Source: Opitutia bacterium ISCC 52
GTDB lineage: Bacteria > Verrucomicrobiota > Verrucomicrobiia > Opitutales > UBA2995
Direction of reading: 5' to 3'
Assembly: GCA_014529675.2 (NCBI GenBank)
Contig: CP076040.1
Span: 4,049,894 to 4,113,893 of the forward strand
DNA: 64,000 nucleotides
Positions 17,355 to 25,683 of the stretch are shown in pieces (position 1 is the stretch's first letter; each line of letters starts with the position of its first letter). Both the position numbers and the translations under genes were made by a program. The notes under the pieces are model-generated. The model was not told where the DNA came from, made no database searches, and saw only the letters and a list, made by a program, of their open reading frames with translations.

Positions 17355-18437
17355 ATGTCAGACAGCGCCATCCGAAAAAACAGCCTTAATTTGCCAGAAA
17401 CCATTTGGTGGGAAAACGAAGAGCTTTATCTCCTCGACCAAACGCTACTGCCACTCACGGTCATCGGCGAAAAGCAAGAGACCATCGAGCAAGTCTCAGA
17501 ATCCATCAAAGCACTCAAGGTGCGAGGCGCACCTGCTATTGGGGTAGCCGGAGCCTACGGATTATTGGTCGGGACAAAGGCAGACCGGAACCTCCCAGTG
17601 GAGGACTTTATGGCACGCGTAGAAAGCCAGGCCGCCTGGCTAGGTGAAGCGCGACCCACAGCGGTAAACTTGAAATGGGGCCTCAAACGCATGGTTGAAT
17701 TTGCAAAACAACAAACCGCAGCCAATAGCCGGGAGCTCTGGGACCTCATGCTCGGCGAGGCAACCAACATCCATGAAGAAGATCGCGAACTCTGTCGCAT
17801 GATTGGCGTTCATGGAGCGGAGCTGATTACGCCTGGCTGTGGAATACTAACCCATTGCAACGCAGGTTCGCTCGCCACCTCAGAATATGGGACTGCCACA
17901 TCCCCCATGTATGTCGCTCACAGAAACGAGGTCCCATTCCGCGTCTATGCCGACGAAACGCGCCCCCTTCTACAAGGAGCCCGTCTAACGAGCTGGGAAC
18001 TTCAACAAGCGGGAATCGATGTCACGCTCATTACAGACAATATGGCGGCCCATATCATGTCTCAGGGGCTTATCGATATCGTCATCACTGGCACCGACCG
18101 GACGGCGGCTAATGGCGATGTTGCGAATAAGATTGGGACTCTAGGTGTAGCCATTCTGGCCAAACATTTCGGCATTCCCTTCTATGTGGCCCTTCCCTAC
18201 TCAACCATTGATTTCGACATGCCGGAAGGTGGCGGAATCCCGATTGAAGAAAGGGATCCCGAAGAAGTCACTAATTTCGGTGCACGCAGAACCGCTCCCG
18301 AGGGTATACAGGTGCGCAGCCCAGCCTTTGATGTGACACCCAACGAGCTGGTCGCCGGCCTGATTACCGAGCGCGGAATCATTCGCCCACCCTTGAAAGA
18401 AAATCTGCTGACAGAATACGCCTCCTTGGGGGCTTAA
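17355..18437 (+). CDS. mtnA: S-methyl-5-thioribose-1-phosphate isomerase
   Basis: A 360-residue MtnA, which converts methylthioribose 1-phosphate to methylthioribulose 1-phosphate; relatives also isomerise 5-deoxyribose 1-phosphate. Conserved motifs are RGAPAIGVAGAYGL near residue 57, the catalytic cysteine Cys168 in ILTHCNAGSLAT, and the catalytic Asp248 in GTDRTAANGDVANKIGT. FYVALPYSTIDFDM and GIPIEERDP near the C-terminus are also characteristic. It is related in fold to eIF2B subunits but the motifs place it with the isomerases. Cotranscribed with mtnK and probably with the downstream aldolase gene 99 bp away. Confidence 0.93.
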   Translation: MSDSAIRKNSLNLPETIWWENEELYLLDQTLLPLTVIGEKQETIEQVSESIKALKVRGAPAIGVAGAYGLLVGTKADRNLPVEDFMARVESQAAWLGEARPTAVNLKWGLKRMVEFAKQQTAANSRELWDLMLGEATNIHEEDRELCRMIGVHGAELITPGCGILTHCNAGSLATSEYGTATSPMYVAHRNEVPFRVYADETRPLLQGARLTSWELQQAGIDVTLITDNMAAHIMSQGLIDIVITGTDRTAANGDVANKIGTLGVAILAKHFGIPFYVALPYSTIDFDMPEGGGIPIEERDPEEVTNFGARRTAPEGIQVRSPAFDVTPNELVAGLITERGIIRPPLKENLLTEYASLGA

Positions 18438-18536
18438 CTCTCTTCAAATTTTTCTCCATTCTGGTGCCGTCTTCGTTGACAGCCAGCATGGCGCCCGTTT
18501 GGCTCGGAAGCCACTTTTCCCCCAGTACAGTACACT

Positions 18537-20510
18537 ATGAATAGTTTATGGAACGACGCGGAAGCTGAGGCTTTCACAAATGATCCCAAAGGCTTAAGAG
18601 CCTACACCTCCCGTCTCCTCGGGAAAGACCCCGATTTGGTTTTGCACGGAGGTGGAAACACCTCGGTCAAACTGAAGGAAAAGGACTTCTTCGGAGAGGA
18701 AGAGGACGTGCTATTTTGCAAAGGAAGTGGCTGGGACCTGGCAGTGATTGAGGAAGCCGGATTCGCCCCGTTGCGAATGAAAGTGCTGCTGAAACTGGCC
18801 GAACTCGACACCCTTTCCGATACCGACATGGTAGCTCAACAACGGGTAGCCATGCTCAACCCAGCGGCACCCAACGCGTCGGTTGAAGCGATCCTGCACG
18901 CCGTCATACCTCATCGGTTTGTAGACCACACGCATGCGGATGCGATCATCGCTCTTACCAATACGGAAGGCGGGGAAGACAAAATCCGCGAAGTGTTTGG
19001 AGAACGCATAATAATAGTGCCCTACGTGATGCCTGGATTCGTGCTGGCCAAAAAGGTCTATGAAATAACCAAGGACATCGATTGGAATGACTACGACGGC
19101 ATGGTGTTGCTCAACCACGGATTGTTCACCTTTGATGACGACGCTAAAACATCCTACGAGAATACGATTGATTTGGTTTCAAAGGCAGAAGCCTATCTGG
19201 AAGCCAACAATGCAACCTCACTCGCCCAACCCAAAGGATCCAACGATCCTGATTTGATGAAACTGGCCGAACTGCGCAAAGCAGTATCTGCTGCCCGTGG
19301 TGTTCCCGTCTTAGCCAAATGGGATTCGAGAGAAGAACAAGTCGGCTACTCAGAACTGGAAAACATCGCCGACATCGGAACTCGCGGGCCTGTTACGCCC
19401 GACCATTCCATTTTAACCAAACGAATTCCCTTAGTAGTCGGAGGCGACGTTGAGGAAGCCGTGGCAAACTACGGTGAGGCCTACCAACGCTACTTCGACG
19501 AAAATAAAGAAGACGGAATGACCCGACTGGACAAAGCGCCTCGTTGGGCGATCTGGCCAGGACAAGGCACCGTTTCTTTTGGGGCGACCTACAGCGAAGC
19601 TGGAAAAATCAGTGATATCGCTGAGCACACTGCAAAAGTCGTACAACACGGTGAAGCACTCGGAGGTTGGAAAGCTCTCTCAGCCAAAGACGTATTCGAT
19701 GTAGAGTATTGGGAACTCGAGCAGGCAAAATTGAAGACCAAGAAAACAGCACCTCCTCTTCAAGGAAAAGTCGCCTTGGTCACTGGAGCTGCCAGCGGCA
19801 TTGGAAAAGCCTGTGCCGAAAAACTTCAAGCGGCAGGCGCAGCAGTTGTCGCTATCGATCTCAATCCAGAGATCGTCAATATGTTCAATACCGAGACCTT
19901 CATCGGTCAGGTGTGTGATGTGACCGATCGGGACGCACTTAAAAATTCCGTTGAGACGGCCGTTTCAACCTTCGGCGGACTGGACATCGTGGTGAGCAAT
20001 GCCGGGATCTTTCCACAAGGCCAATACATCGACCAGATTGACGACAAGCCATGGGACATGAGCTTGGCCTTGAACCTCACACAGCACAAAAACCTGATGC
20101 AATACAGCATCCCGTTTCAAAAACTGGGTATCGATCCGTCATTTATTTTTATAGGCACCAAGAACATTCCTGCCCCAGGCCCCGGAGCTTCGGCTTATTC
20201 AGTAAGCAAGGCTGGCTTGAACCAGCTCATGCGGGTAGCCGCACTGGAATTGGGTGAATACAATGTGCGAGTAAACATCGTGCATCCCGATTGCGTCTTC
20301 GACACAGCTATCTGGGCAGGAGGCGTACTAGAAGCACGTGCAGAAAAATACGGTCTCACTGTCGATGAGTACATGTCGCGTAATGTGATGAAGACCCCGG
20401 TAAAATCAGTCGAGGTGGCCGATGCAGTCACAACCTTGGCTGGAGATACTTTTCTTAAAACAACAGGCGCTCAATTCACCGTCGATGGTGGGAATGAACG
20501 CATTATCTAA
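18537..20510 (+). CDS. Bifunctional class II aldolase / short-chain dehydrogenase
   Basis: A 657-residue fusion. Residues about 15-390 are a class II aldolase domain of the RhaD/YuxG type: LHGGGNTSVKLK near 38, CKGSGWDLA near 61, zinc histidines in FVDHTHADAI near 128-130 and NHGLFTF near 197. Residues about 408-655 are an SDR domain: KVALVTGAASGIG, NAGIFPQG and YSVSKAGLN. The family is usually named rhamnulose-1-phosphate aldolase/lactaldehyde dehydrogenase. No rhamnose genes are nearby; the mtnK and mtnA neighbours suggest the substrate is methylthioribulose 1-phosphate or 5-deoxyribulose 1-phosphate, giving DHAP plus an aldehyde that the SDR domain then converts. That assignment is inference from context. 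Confidence 0.87.
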   Translation: MNSLWNDAEAEAFTNDPKGLRAYTSRLLGKDPDLVLHGGGNTSVKLKEKDFFGEEEDVLFCKGSGWDLAVIEEAGFAPLRMKVLLKLAELDTLSDTDMVAQQRVAMLNPAAPNASVEAILHAVIPHRFVDHTHADAIIALTNTEGGEDKIREVFGERIIIVPYVMPGFVLAKKVYEITKDIDWNDYDGMVLLNHGLFTFDDDAKTSYENTIDLVSKAEAYLEANNATSLAQPKGSNDPDLMKLAELRKAVSAARGVPVLAKWDSREEQVGYSELENIADIGTRGPVTPDHSILTKRIPLVVGGDVEEAVANYGEAYQRYFDENKEDGMTRLDKAPRWAIWPGQGTVSFGATYSEAGKISDIAEHTAKVVQHGEALGGWKALSAKDVFDVEYWELEQAKLKTKKTAPPLQGKVALVTGAASGIGKACAEKLQAAGAAVVAIDLNPEIVNMFNTETFIGQVCDVTDRDALKNSVETAVSTFGGLDIVVSNAGIFPQGQYIDQIDDKPWDMSLALNLTQHKNLMQYSIPFQKLGIDPSFIFIGTKNIPAPGPGASAYSVSKAGLNQLMRVAALELGEYNVRVNIVHPDCVFDTAIWAGGVLEARAEKYGLTVDEYMSRNVMKTPVKSVEVADAVTTLAGDTFLKTTGAQFTVDGGNERII

Positions 20511-20545
20511 TAGGTTCTAACTCCACCCTAAGAAAGGAATACCCC

Positions 20546-21964
20546 ATGGCAAAAGTAGCAATCATCGGTGCAGGCAGCCTCGTCTTCTGCAAAACTCTCA
20601 TGAATGACTTTCTGGCTACGCCAGCACTTGAGGGAAGTGAATACTCTCTCATGGCGTTGACCAATACCCGTTTGGACAAAATGCACTCTTTTGTCCAACG
20701 CATGATCGACGACAACAACATCAATGCCACGGTTACTAAAACCACTGACCGGCGAGAAACTCTGCGCGATGCCGATTATGTGGTGGTGATGATTCAGGTG
20801 GGCGGCGTAGATGCCTTCAAGGTGGACTACGAAGTCCCGTTGAAATACGGCGTCGACCAATGTATCGGAGATACGCTTGGACCAGGGGGTGTATTCAGAG
20901 CGTCACGACACATTTGGGCATTGATGGAGATCGCCGAGGACATGCGCGAGCTTTGCCCGAATGCTTTGCTCCTCAACTATGCCAACCCGATGGCCATGTG
21001 CTGCTGGGCACTGGGTACCGTTGAAGGACTCCGCTTTGTCGGCCTCTGTCATGGCGTTCAAACCACCATGGACCTGATCGCTTCTTACACCGATCGGCCC
21101 AAAGATGAGATCGATTTTATTTCCGCAGGCATCAACCACATGGGCTGGTTCACCAAGCTCGAGCACAAAGGCGAAGACCTGTATCCTATTCTAAAAGCGA
21201 ACTTTGAGAAACCGGAGTACTACGTTCATGAAAAAGTACGTGGTGAAGTCATGCGCCATTTCGGGTATTTCATGACCGAAAGCACTGGGCATCTCTCCGA
21301 GTACTTACCCTACTTCCGGAAGAACCAGGAAGCGCTCGATACCTACTGCGACGAACCATCGTTCGGTGGGGAAACCGGCGCTTACTACAAATACTGTGCG
21401 GATCTGGCAGAGAAGTTTTCCGTGATGGATCCGCTATCGATCGAGTCGACCGAATTGCAACCCCGGAGCGCCGAGTATGCGTCACACATCCTGGAAGCAC
21501 ACGAGACAGGCGTGCCTTTCCGCTTCAGTGCAAATCTGCGGAACGACGGGTATATAACCAACCTGCCTGACGGATGCTGCGCAGAAGTACCCACTTACGT
21601 CGACCGATTGGGACTCCACCCCACCACGGTCGGTGACTTGCCGCCTCAGTGCGCGGCGTTGAACATGACCAACGTCAACGTGCAAGGACTCGCTGTGAAA
21701 GCTGGCCTGGAAGGTGACCCGGAAGCCCTGGTCCAAGCCATCGCAATAGACCCACTCACTGCGTCGGTCCTCACACTCAGGGAAATCCGAGAAATGGTGA
21801 GCGAAATGCTGGAAGCTCAACGGCAATGGCTTCCGCAGTACGAGGGTAAATCAGTCAGACCGACTCCGAAAATTGATAACCCAGTTGATGTTTCTCCGGT
21901 TGAAGTACCTCTCGATCCGGCACTAGCCATTGCTCACCGTTTCGGGAAGCTGGCAGAGGCATGA
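20546..21964 (+). CDS. GH4 family NAD-dependent glycosidase (alpha-galactosidase/galacturonidase-like)
   Basis: A 472-residue glycoside hydrolase family 4 protein. These enzymes need NAD and Mn2+ and act through a transient 3-keto sugar. The dinucleotide fold starts VAIIGAGSLVF at residue 3. Metal-site motifs are NYANPMAMCCWA near 146, GLCHGVQ near 168 with the Cys and His ligands, and GINHMGWF near 194. It is closest in look to MelA/LplD members. Unlike almost all other genes here, it has a Shine-Dalgarno-like AAAGGAA 8 bp before the ATG. It lies 35 bp after the aldolase/dehydrogenase gene, so it is probably in the same operon, although its link to methylthioribose salvage is unclear. Confidence 0.9.
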   Translation: MAKVAIIGAGSLVFCKTLMNDFLATPALEGSEYSLMALTNTRLDKMHSFVQRMIDDNNINATVTKTTDRRETLRDADYVVVMIQVGGVDAFKVDYEVPLKYGVDQCIGDTLGPGGVFRASRHIWALMEIAEDMRELCPNALLLNYANPMAMCCWALGTVEGLRFVGLCHGVQTTMDLIASYTDRPKDEIDFISAGINHMGWFTKLEHKGEDLYPILKANFEKPEYYVHEKVRGEVMRHFGYFMTESTGHLSEYLPYFRKNQEALDTYCDEPSFGGETGAYYKYCADLAEKFSVMDPLSIESTELQPRSAEYASHILEAHETGVPFRFSANLRNDGYITNLPDGCCAEVPTYVDRLGLHPTTVGDLPPQCAALNMTNVNVQGLAVKAGLEGDPEALVQAIAIDPLTASVLTLREIREMVSEMLEAQRQWLPQYEGKSVRPTPKIDNPVDVSPVEVPLDPALAIAHRFGKLAEA

Positions 21965-21974
21965 GTAGAAGGCT

Positions 21975-21988
21975 GCGTCACTCGACGC
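21975..21988. terminator. Small GC hairpin between convergent genes, possible terminator
   Basis: GCGTC-ACTC-GACGC forms a perfect 5 bp stem in the 37 bp gap between the GH4 gene and the convergent EF-hand gene. No T-run follows on either strand, so terminator function is only a guess. Confidence 0.3.
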
Positions 21989-22001
21989 CGGCTAAAAAGG
22001 C

Positions 22002-22445
22002 TTAAATACGATCGCGACCACCAGGTGGTTGTGCACGGCGCTGCTGGCCGTTACCCGGACCTCCTCGAAACCGACTCGCCATCGCTTCGATTTCCTCTTC
22101 GTCGACCACGCCATCGCCATTTTGATCCATCCGATCAAATCGCTGCTGCATCTGGGCCGGCATTTCGTCTTTGGTGATTTGACCATCTCCGTTGCTATCC
22201 ATGTTCCTCAGCTGGTCGGCCGGATTAGCTCGGCCAGCCTGACCTTGTCTAGGACCGCGTTGCCTTCCGGGCCGTGCCCGGGAAGTAAAGTCATCGATTT
22301 CTGCTTCATCTAAAAACCCGTCACTATTCTGATCCACCCGGGCGAATTGATTCACCATTTGCTGGGGAGCCTCCGACTCAGAAATTTTTCCATCCCCATC
22401 CGCATCGGATTGCATGATCCGCTCCTTCAATTGAGAAGCGTTCAT
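22002..22445 (-). CDS. EF-hand protein, apparently lacking its N-terminal signal
   Basis: A 147-residue protein with four EF-hand-like calcium loops: DADGDGKISESE, DQNSDGFLDEAE, DSNGDGQITKDE and DQNGDGVVDEEE. The linker is rich in Gly, Arg and Gln (RARPGRQRGPRQGQAGR), as in secreted EF-hand proteins of Planctomycetes and Verrucomicrobia. Those normally begin with a signal peptide, absent here. In the same frame, reading upstream, 22 further sense codons with the same Gly/Arg/Gln style run to the stop codon of the methyltransferase gene at 22512, with no start codon among them. So the gene may be N-terminally truncated, or expressed from the internal ATG. Function: predicted calcium binding only. 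Confidence 0.65.
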   Translation of the reverse strand: MNASQLKERIMQSDADGDGKISESEAPQQMVNQFARVDQNSDGFLDEAEIDDFTSRARPGRQRGPRQGQAGRANPADQLRNMDSNGDGQITKDEMPAQMQQRFDRMDQNGDGVVDEEEIEAMASRFRGGPGNGQQRRAQPPGGRDRI

Positions 22446-22511
22446 GGGCTGACGACCACCGGGAGCCCGACCTTGTCCCCGATCTGCCTGGTTGTTTTCG
22501 ACGAGCTTTAG

Positions 22512-23474
22512 TCACTTCCGAGCCAACGCCATCAACCCACCCCACCATTGGGTAGCATTGGTTTCGTTCCGGCTTATACGGTAGAGCTCAATATTTGAAA
22601 ACCATTTGGAAAGAAAGGCCTCCAAACTGGCTGGATTGAAGAAGTTGACATGAGTACTTTCGAGCAAATGCCAGGGGACCACTCCATTTTTATGATTCAG
22701 CGGAATCCCGCTTAAATCCGGAACGGTCACAAGTATCTGCTTTTTGCATACGCGAGCCAACTCTCCCATAACAGGCTCAGGTTCCTCAAGATGCTCGAGC
22801 ACTTCTGAAAGGATCACTGACTCGAAGGAATTATCCTCGTATGGCAACGGCAATGATCCGTCATACAGATCAACGAACGTCTCTCTTTCTTTGGGCAAGG
22901 CTTGGCGTATCTCGATACGGTCAATCTCGAGCCCCCTGGCCTCTGTGCCATTCTGCTGCAAGGCAGCTGCAACCACCCCAGTGCCACATCCGAAATCAAG
23001 CACGGGTCCCGGCAATGTTTTAGCCAGCGAAAGAACCTCTTCATTTAAATAATCGACCGGCAATCCCGAGCAGTAGATCCAGTCTCGATGAAAGACACGC
23101 TCATCATTGATAAGGTATGGATAGGAGGGCGATTGGATGGCTAGATCTTCCTCGACTGAGGATACGCATTCAGAATCCCAATACACATCCCAGGTTCGCT
23201 TTTTCGGAGCCTCATCTGGAATGAGGAATTCAAATACTACACCATGAAACGGGACTTCCGATTCCAATGCCGCATTTACATCAGCTCTGCTCACGCGGAA
23301 ATGATTGATCGATTTCAGCTCCCCCACTCCACCTAACCTTATAGTAGGTGTGGACGATCTATTCTCAATAAAGTCATGATACCATCCATGAATCCTCACG
23401 ATGCCACTGGCATCCACCTCCAAATAGTCTATGGCTCCTTCTGGGCTTTGGTATTCAATGGAGTGGCGACTCAT
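22512..23474 (-). CDS. SAM-dependent methyltransferase (class I) with extra N-terminal domain
   Basis: A 320-residue protein. Residues about 140-320 are a class I methyltransferase: motif I VLDFGCGTGVVAAAL, the acidic residue in GLEIDRIE, LPYEDNSFESVILSEVLEHL and the VTVPD strand. This layout resembles Methyltransf_11/23 family enzymes acting on small molecules or sugars. Residues 1-130 form a separate domain with pieces such as DYLEVDASGIVRIHGWYHD and FHGVVFEFLIPDE, which I do not recognise; they look like a beta-sandwich. Its TGA stop is in frame with the following EF-hand sequence. Confidence 0.82.
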   Translation of the reverse strand: MSRHSIEYQSPEGAIDYLEVDASGIVRIHGWYHDFIENRSSTPTIRLGGVGELKSINHFRVSRADVNAALESEVPFHGVVFEFLIPDEAPKKRTWDVYWDSECVSSVEEDLAIQSPSYPYLINDERVFHRDWIYCSGLPVDYLNEEVLSLAKTLPGPVLDFGCGTGVVAAALQQNGTEARGLEIDRIEIRQALPKERETFVDLYDGSLPLPYEDNSFESVILSEVLEHLEEPEPVMGELARVCKKQILVTVPDLSGIPLNHKNGVVPWHLLESTHVNFFNPASLEAFLSKWFSNIELYRISRNETNATQWWGGLMALARK

Positions 23475-23618
23475 AGAACACAGTCTCGGCAGGACCGTTC
23501 ATAGGTAAACGATAAAGTTTCCTGCTCGAACTAAACTATATGCAGCGATAGAAATAAGTCTCGCGAGTCATGGTTGCCTTACTTTTATTCATTCACTTTA
23601 TTCTATTCCTCAAAGCAA

Positions 23619-23915
23619 ATGGCACTTTCCGAACTCACCGAATCTGTAGCATCCAACAGCACACCCGATTCATCTCTGTCACTCCCGCTCCAAGCACTCT
23701 GGTGGGATGCAAAAGGAGACTGGCATCAAGCGCATGACGTTTGCCAAAGCGCTGGTTCAGTGGATGGCGATTGGGTTCACGCCTACCTCCATCGCAAAGA
23801 GGGCGACTTGGGTAACGCGTCTTACTGGTATAACCGAGCACGACAACCGGTTTTCCAAGGCACTCTAGAAGAAGAATGGGATTCCCTGGTTCAAGGATTC
23901 TTGGACGCTGAATAG
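23619..23915 (+). CDS. Small conserved protein, unknown function
   Basis: A 98-residue soluble protein starting MALSELTESV. A longer frame opens at a TTG at 23574, but its extra residues are unlike the rest. The segments ALWWDAKGDWHQAHDVCQ, WVHAYLHRKEGDLGNASYWYNRA and the acidic C-terminus follow a pattern I recall from many uncharacterised bacterial proteins that are helical and TPR-like; no function is known. The stop is 2 bp before the start of the DUF1294 gene, so the two are cotranscribed. Confidence 0.75.
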   Translation: MALSELTESVASNSTPDSSLSLPLQALWWDAKGDWHQAHDVCQSAGSVDGDWVHAYLHRKEGDLGNASYWYNRARQPVFQGTLEEEWDSLVQGFLDAE

Positions 23916-23917
23916 AG

Positions 23918-24196
23918 ATGTGGCGCCTACTCTGGAAAGTTTACCTGTATGTAGGCATACTTACATTCCTACTCTATGGTATCGATAAGTTCTTAGCCAA
24001 AGCAGGATGGAAACGAATTCCAGAGCGCTGGTTCCATACCCTCACTATTCTGGGAGGATTCGGAGGAGCGCTCATTGGAATGCACATGTTTAACCATAAA
24101 AAGAGAAAACACGCTTTTCGCTGGGTCATCCTAGCAGCCTTCATTCTTCACGGGGCAGCCATGATCATAGTGATGGCCCGCCTGGCCTGGTTCTAG
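23918..24196 (+). CDS. DUF1294 small membrane protein
   Basis: A 92-residue membrane protein of the DUF1294 family. The pattern LLYGIDKFLAKAGWKRIPERWFHTLTILGGFGGALIGMH, split here by its hydrophobic stretches, then NHKKRKHAFRWV, is diagnostic for the family; three transmembrane helices are predicted at about 10-22, 42-56 and 68-90. Function is unknown; some relatives are fused to cold-shock domains. Cotranscribed with the preceding small gene and convergent with the SlyD-like gene 12 bp away. Confidence 0.87.
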   Translation: MWRLLWKVYLYVGILTFLLYGIDKFLAKAGWKRIPERWFHTLTILGGFGGALIGMHMFNHKKRKHAFRWVILAAFILHGAAMIIVMARLAWF

Positions 24197-24208
24197 AGCT
24201 GCGCGTAA

Positions 24209-24715
24209 TTAATCGTGGTGATGACCGTGATCATGACCGCATCCGTCCCCATGATGCACATGCTTGTGACTGATCTCCTCTGGCGTGGCAGGTCGCACGG
24301 AAACGACTCTTACCTCAAAGTTCAGGACCTTCCCTGCTAGCTCGTGATTGGCATCAATCGTTACCTTGTCGCCCTCAACCCCATTGACGGTAAACATACG
24401 AATACCGCCCGCTACTTCTCCCTGGAATCGCAAACCGGGCCTTAGCTCCATGTCTTGTGGAAACTGACTACGAGCCACTTCGCCAATCAATTCAGGACTT
24501 CTTTCACCATAAGCATGTTCAGGTTGCAGCGTTACGGTGAACTCATCTCCTTCTGATTTCCCAGTCAAGGTGCGCTCCAGGCCTTTCACAATCGCCTCCA
24601 CACCCATCAAGAAAACAAACGGATCTTCCTCCGTGCTCTTATCGAGTACTTCTCCTACATCTCCTTTTAAAGTGTAGGCAATACCTACCACCGACTTGGA
24701 ATCTATTAATTGCAT
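24209..24715 (-). CDS. FKBP-type peptidyl-prolyl isomerase, SlyD-like
   Basis: A 168-residue SlyD-type prolyl isomerase and chaperone. The ATG at 24715 (MQLIDSKSVVGIAYTLKG) is chosen; the longer frame to 24970 runs through the regulatory region and is not coding. Typical parts are GVEAIVKGLERTLTGKSEGDEF, here split around Leu-Glu, PEHAYGERSPELI, the IF-domain region and VDANHELAGKVLNFEVRVV. The C-terminus HKHVHHGDGCGHDHGHHHD is rich in His and Cys and likely binds nickel or zinc, as in SlyD. It is divergent from a TetR-family regulator, with two palindromic operators between, so it is probably controlled by that regulator. Confidence 0.9.
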   Translation of the reverse strand: MQLIDSKSVVGIAYTLKGDVGEVLDKSTEEDPFVFLMGVEAIVKGLERTLTGKSEGDEFTVTLQPEHAYGERSPELIGEVARSQFPQDMELRPGLRFQGEVAGGIRMFTVNGVEGDKVTIDANHELAGKVLNFEVRVVSVRPATPEEISHKHVHHGDGCGHDHGHHHD

Positions 24716-24785
24716 CGGCTTATCCTTCGAAGAAAGGCCCAAAATACGACACTTTTCTGTTGATAAGTTAATCTCGTGGCCTAAT

Positions 24786-24826
24786 ATTAACACTGTTAAC
24801 ATAAACATATTGTTAACAGTGTTAAT
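24786..24826. promoter_or_regulatory. Tandem palindromic operators between slyD-like and tetR genes
   Basis: Two 13 bp perfect palindromes, TTAACACTGTTAA at 24787-24799 and TTAACAGTGTTAA at 24813-24825, lie with centres 26 bp apart. Together they form a larger perfect inverted repeat with 16-base arms (24786-24801 and 24811-24826) around a 9-base spacer. They sit in the 234 bp gap between the SlyD-like gene and the divergent TetR regulator and are the best candidates for the binding sites of that regulator. Confidence 0.75.
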
Positions 24827-24949
24827 TTTATATCTCGACAATCCTTCGTGTCGCTCGTTCCCTAAGATTGTCCAGAAGGGCAATGCATTGAAACGACCTG
24901 ACTCAAAAACAATTGGAGCCAGTTTGAGTTTTGAATCCATTCGATAAAC

Positions 24950-25579
24950 ATGCGCGCAAAATTTCATCATGGAGATTTAAGAAACGCTCTCATACAGAGT
25001 GGCTTACAGATCCTCGCTCAAGAAAGCATTCAAGGCCTCTCTCTGCGCAAAGTAGCCAAGTCGGCCGGTGTTAGCGAAGCCGCACCTTATCGTCATTTTA
25101 AAGACAAAGAAGCCCTATTAGCAGCCATCGCAGAACAAGGCTTTATCCGACTGTCTGAGCGTCTGGAAACAGCGGAAGAGCAATTCTCGGATCAAGCGGC
25201 TAAGCTTTTCTACCTATCATGTAGAACCTACATTGATTTCGCATTGGAGAATCCGCACTCCATGCGGATGATGTTTAGGTTCCGATCCTCTGAAGGTTTA
25301 TCGGACTATCCTGACCTGCAAGATGCAGCCGACGAGTCATTCAGCTACTTAATCGATATGGTTGAGTACTGCCAGCAGGAAGGCCTGGCACGATCGGGAC
25401 ATCCCCTACCCCTTGCCTTGGCCGCATGGTCAACGATTCATGGACTTTCCATGCTTCTCATTGAAGGGTGCATTTCCCCTGATGTATTTCATGAAAACAG
25501 TCAGGAAAGCATGATCAGAGCAACGCTTGATACCATCCTCGCCGGCTGGCAACACCGTCCCCTTATACCCAATGCATAG
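24950..25579 (+). CDS. TetR/AcrR family transcriptional regulator
   Basis: A 209-residue TetR-family repressor. The N-terminal helix-turn-helix reads FHHGDLRNALIQSGLQILAQ, then LSLRKVAKSAGVSEAAPYRHF and KDKEALLAAIAEQGF. The HHGDLR opening and AAPYRHF recognition helix are typical of the TetR group with the C-terminal WHG domain; here the C-terminal part has AWSTIHGLSMLLIEG, which carries a WxxxHG signature. The ligand is unknown. The tandem palindromes upstream of its start suggest autoregulation and control of the divergent SlyD-like gene. Confidence 0.9.
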   Translation: MRAKFHHGDLRNALIQSGLQILAQESIQGLSLRKVAKSAGVSEAAPYRHFKDKEALLAAIAEQGFIRLSERLETAEEQFSDQAAKLFYLSCRTYIDFALENPHSMRMMFRFRSSEGLSDYPDLQDAADESFSYLIDMVEYCQQEGLARSGHPLPLALAAWSTIHGLSMLLIEGCISPDVFHENSQESMIRATLDTILAGWQHRPLIPNA

Positions 25580-25683
25580 GTGAATCTGAGTGCCCTTTAT
25601 TTACGGCAACGCAGCAAGCGATGGAATTCGAAGGGTTTAAGAGACGGCTGCTCTATAGTCAGCGAACACCTACGCTAATTGTC

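Noticed and set aside
24716-24970. N-terminal extension of the SlyD-like frame
   Set aside because: It covers the palindromic operators and overlaps the start of the divergent tetR gene; SlyD proteins start at the chosen ATG.
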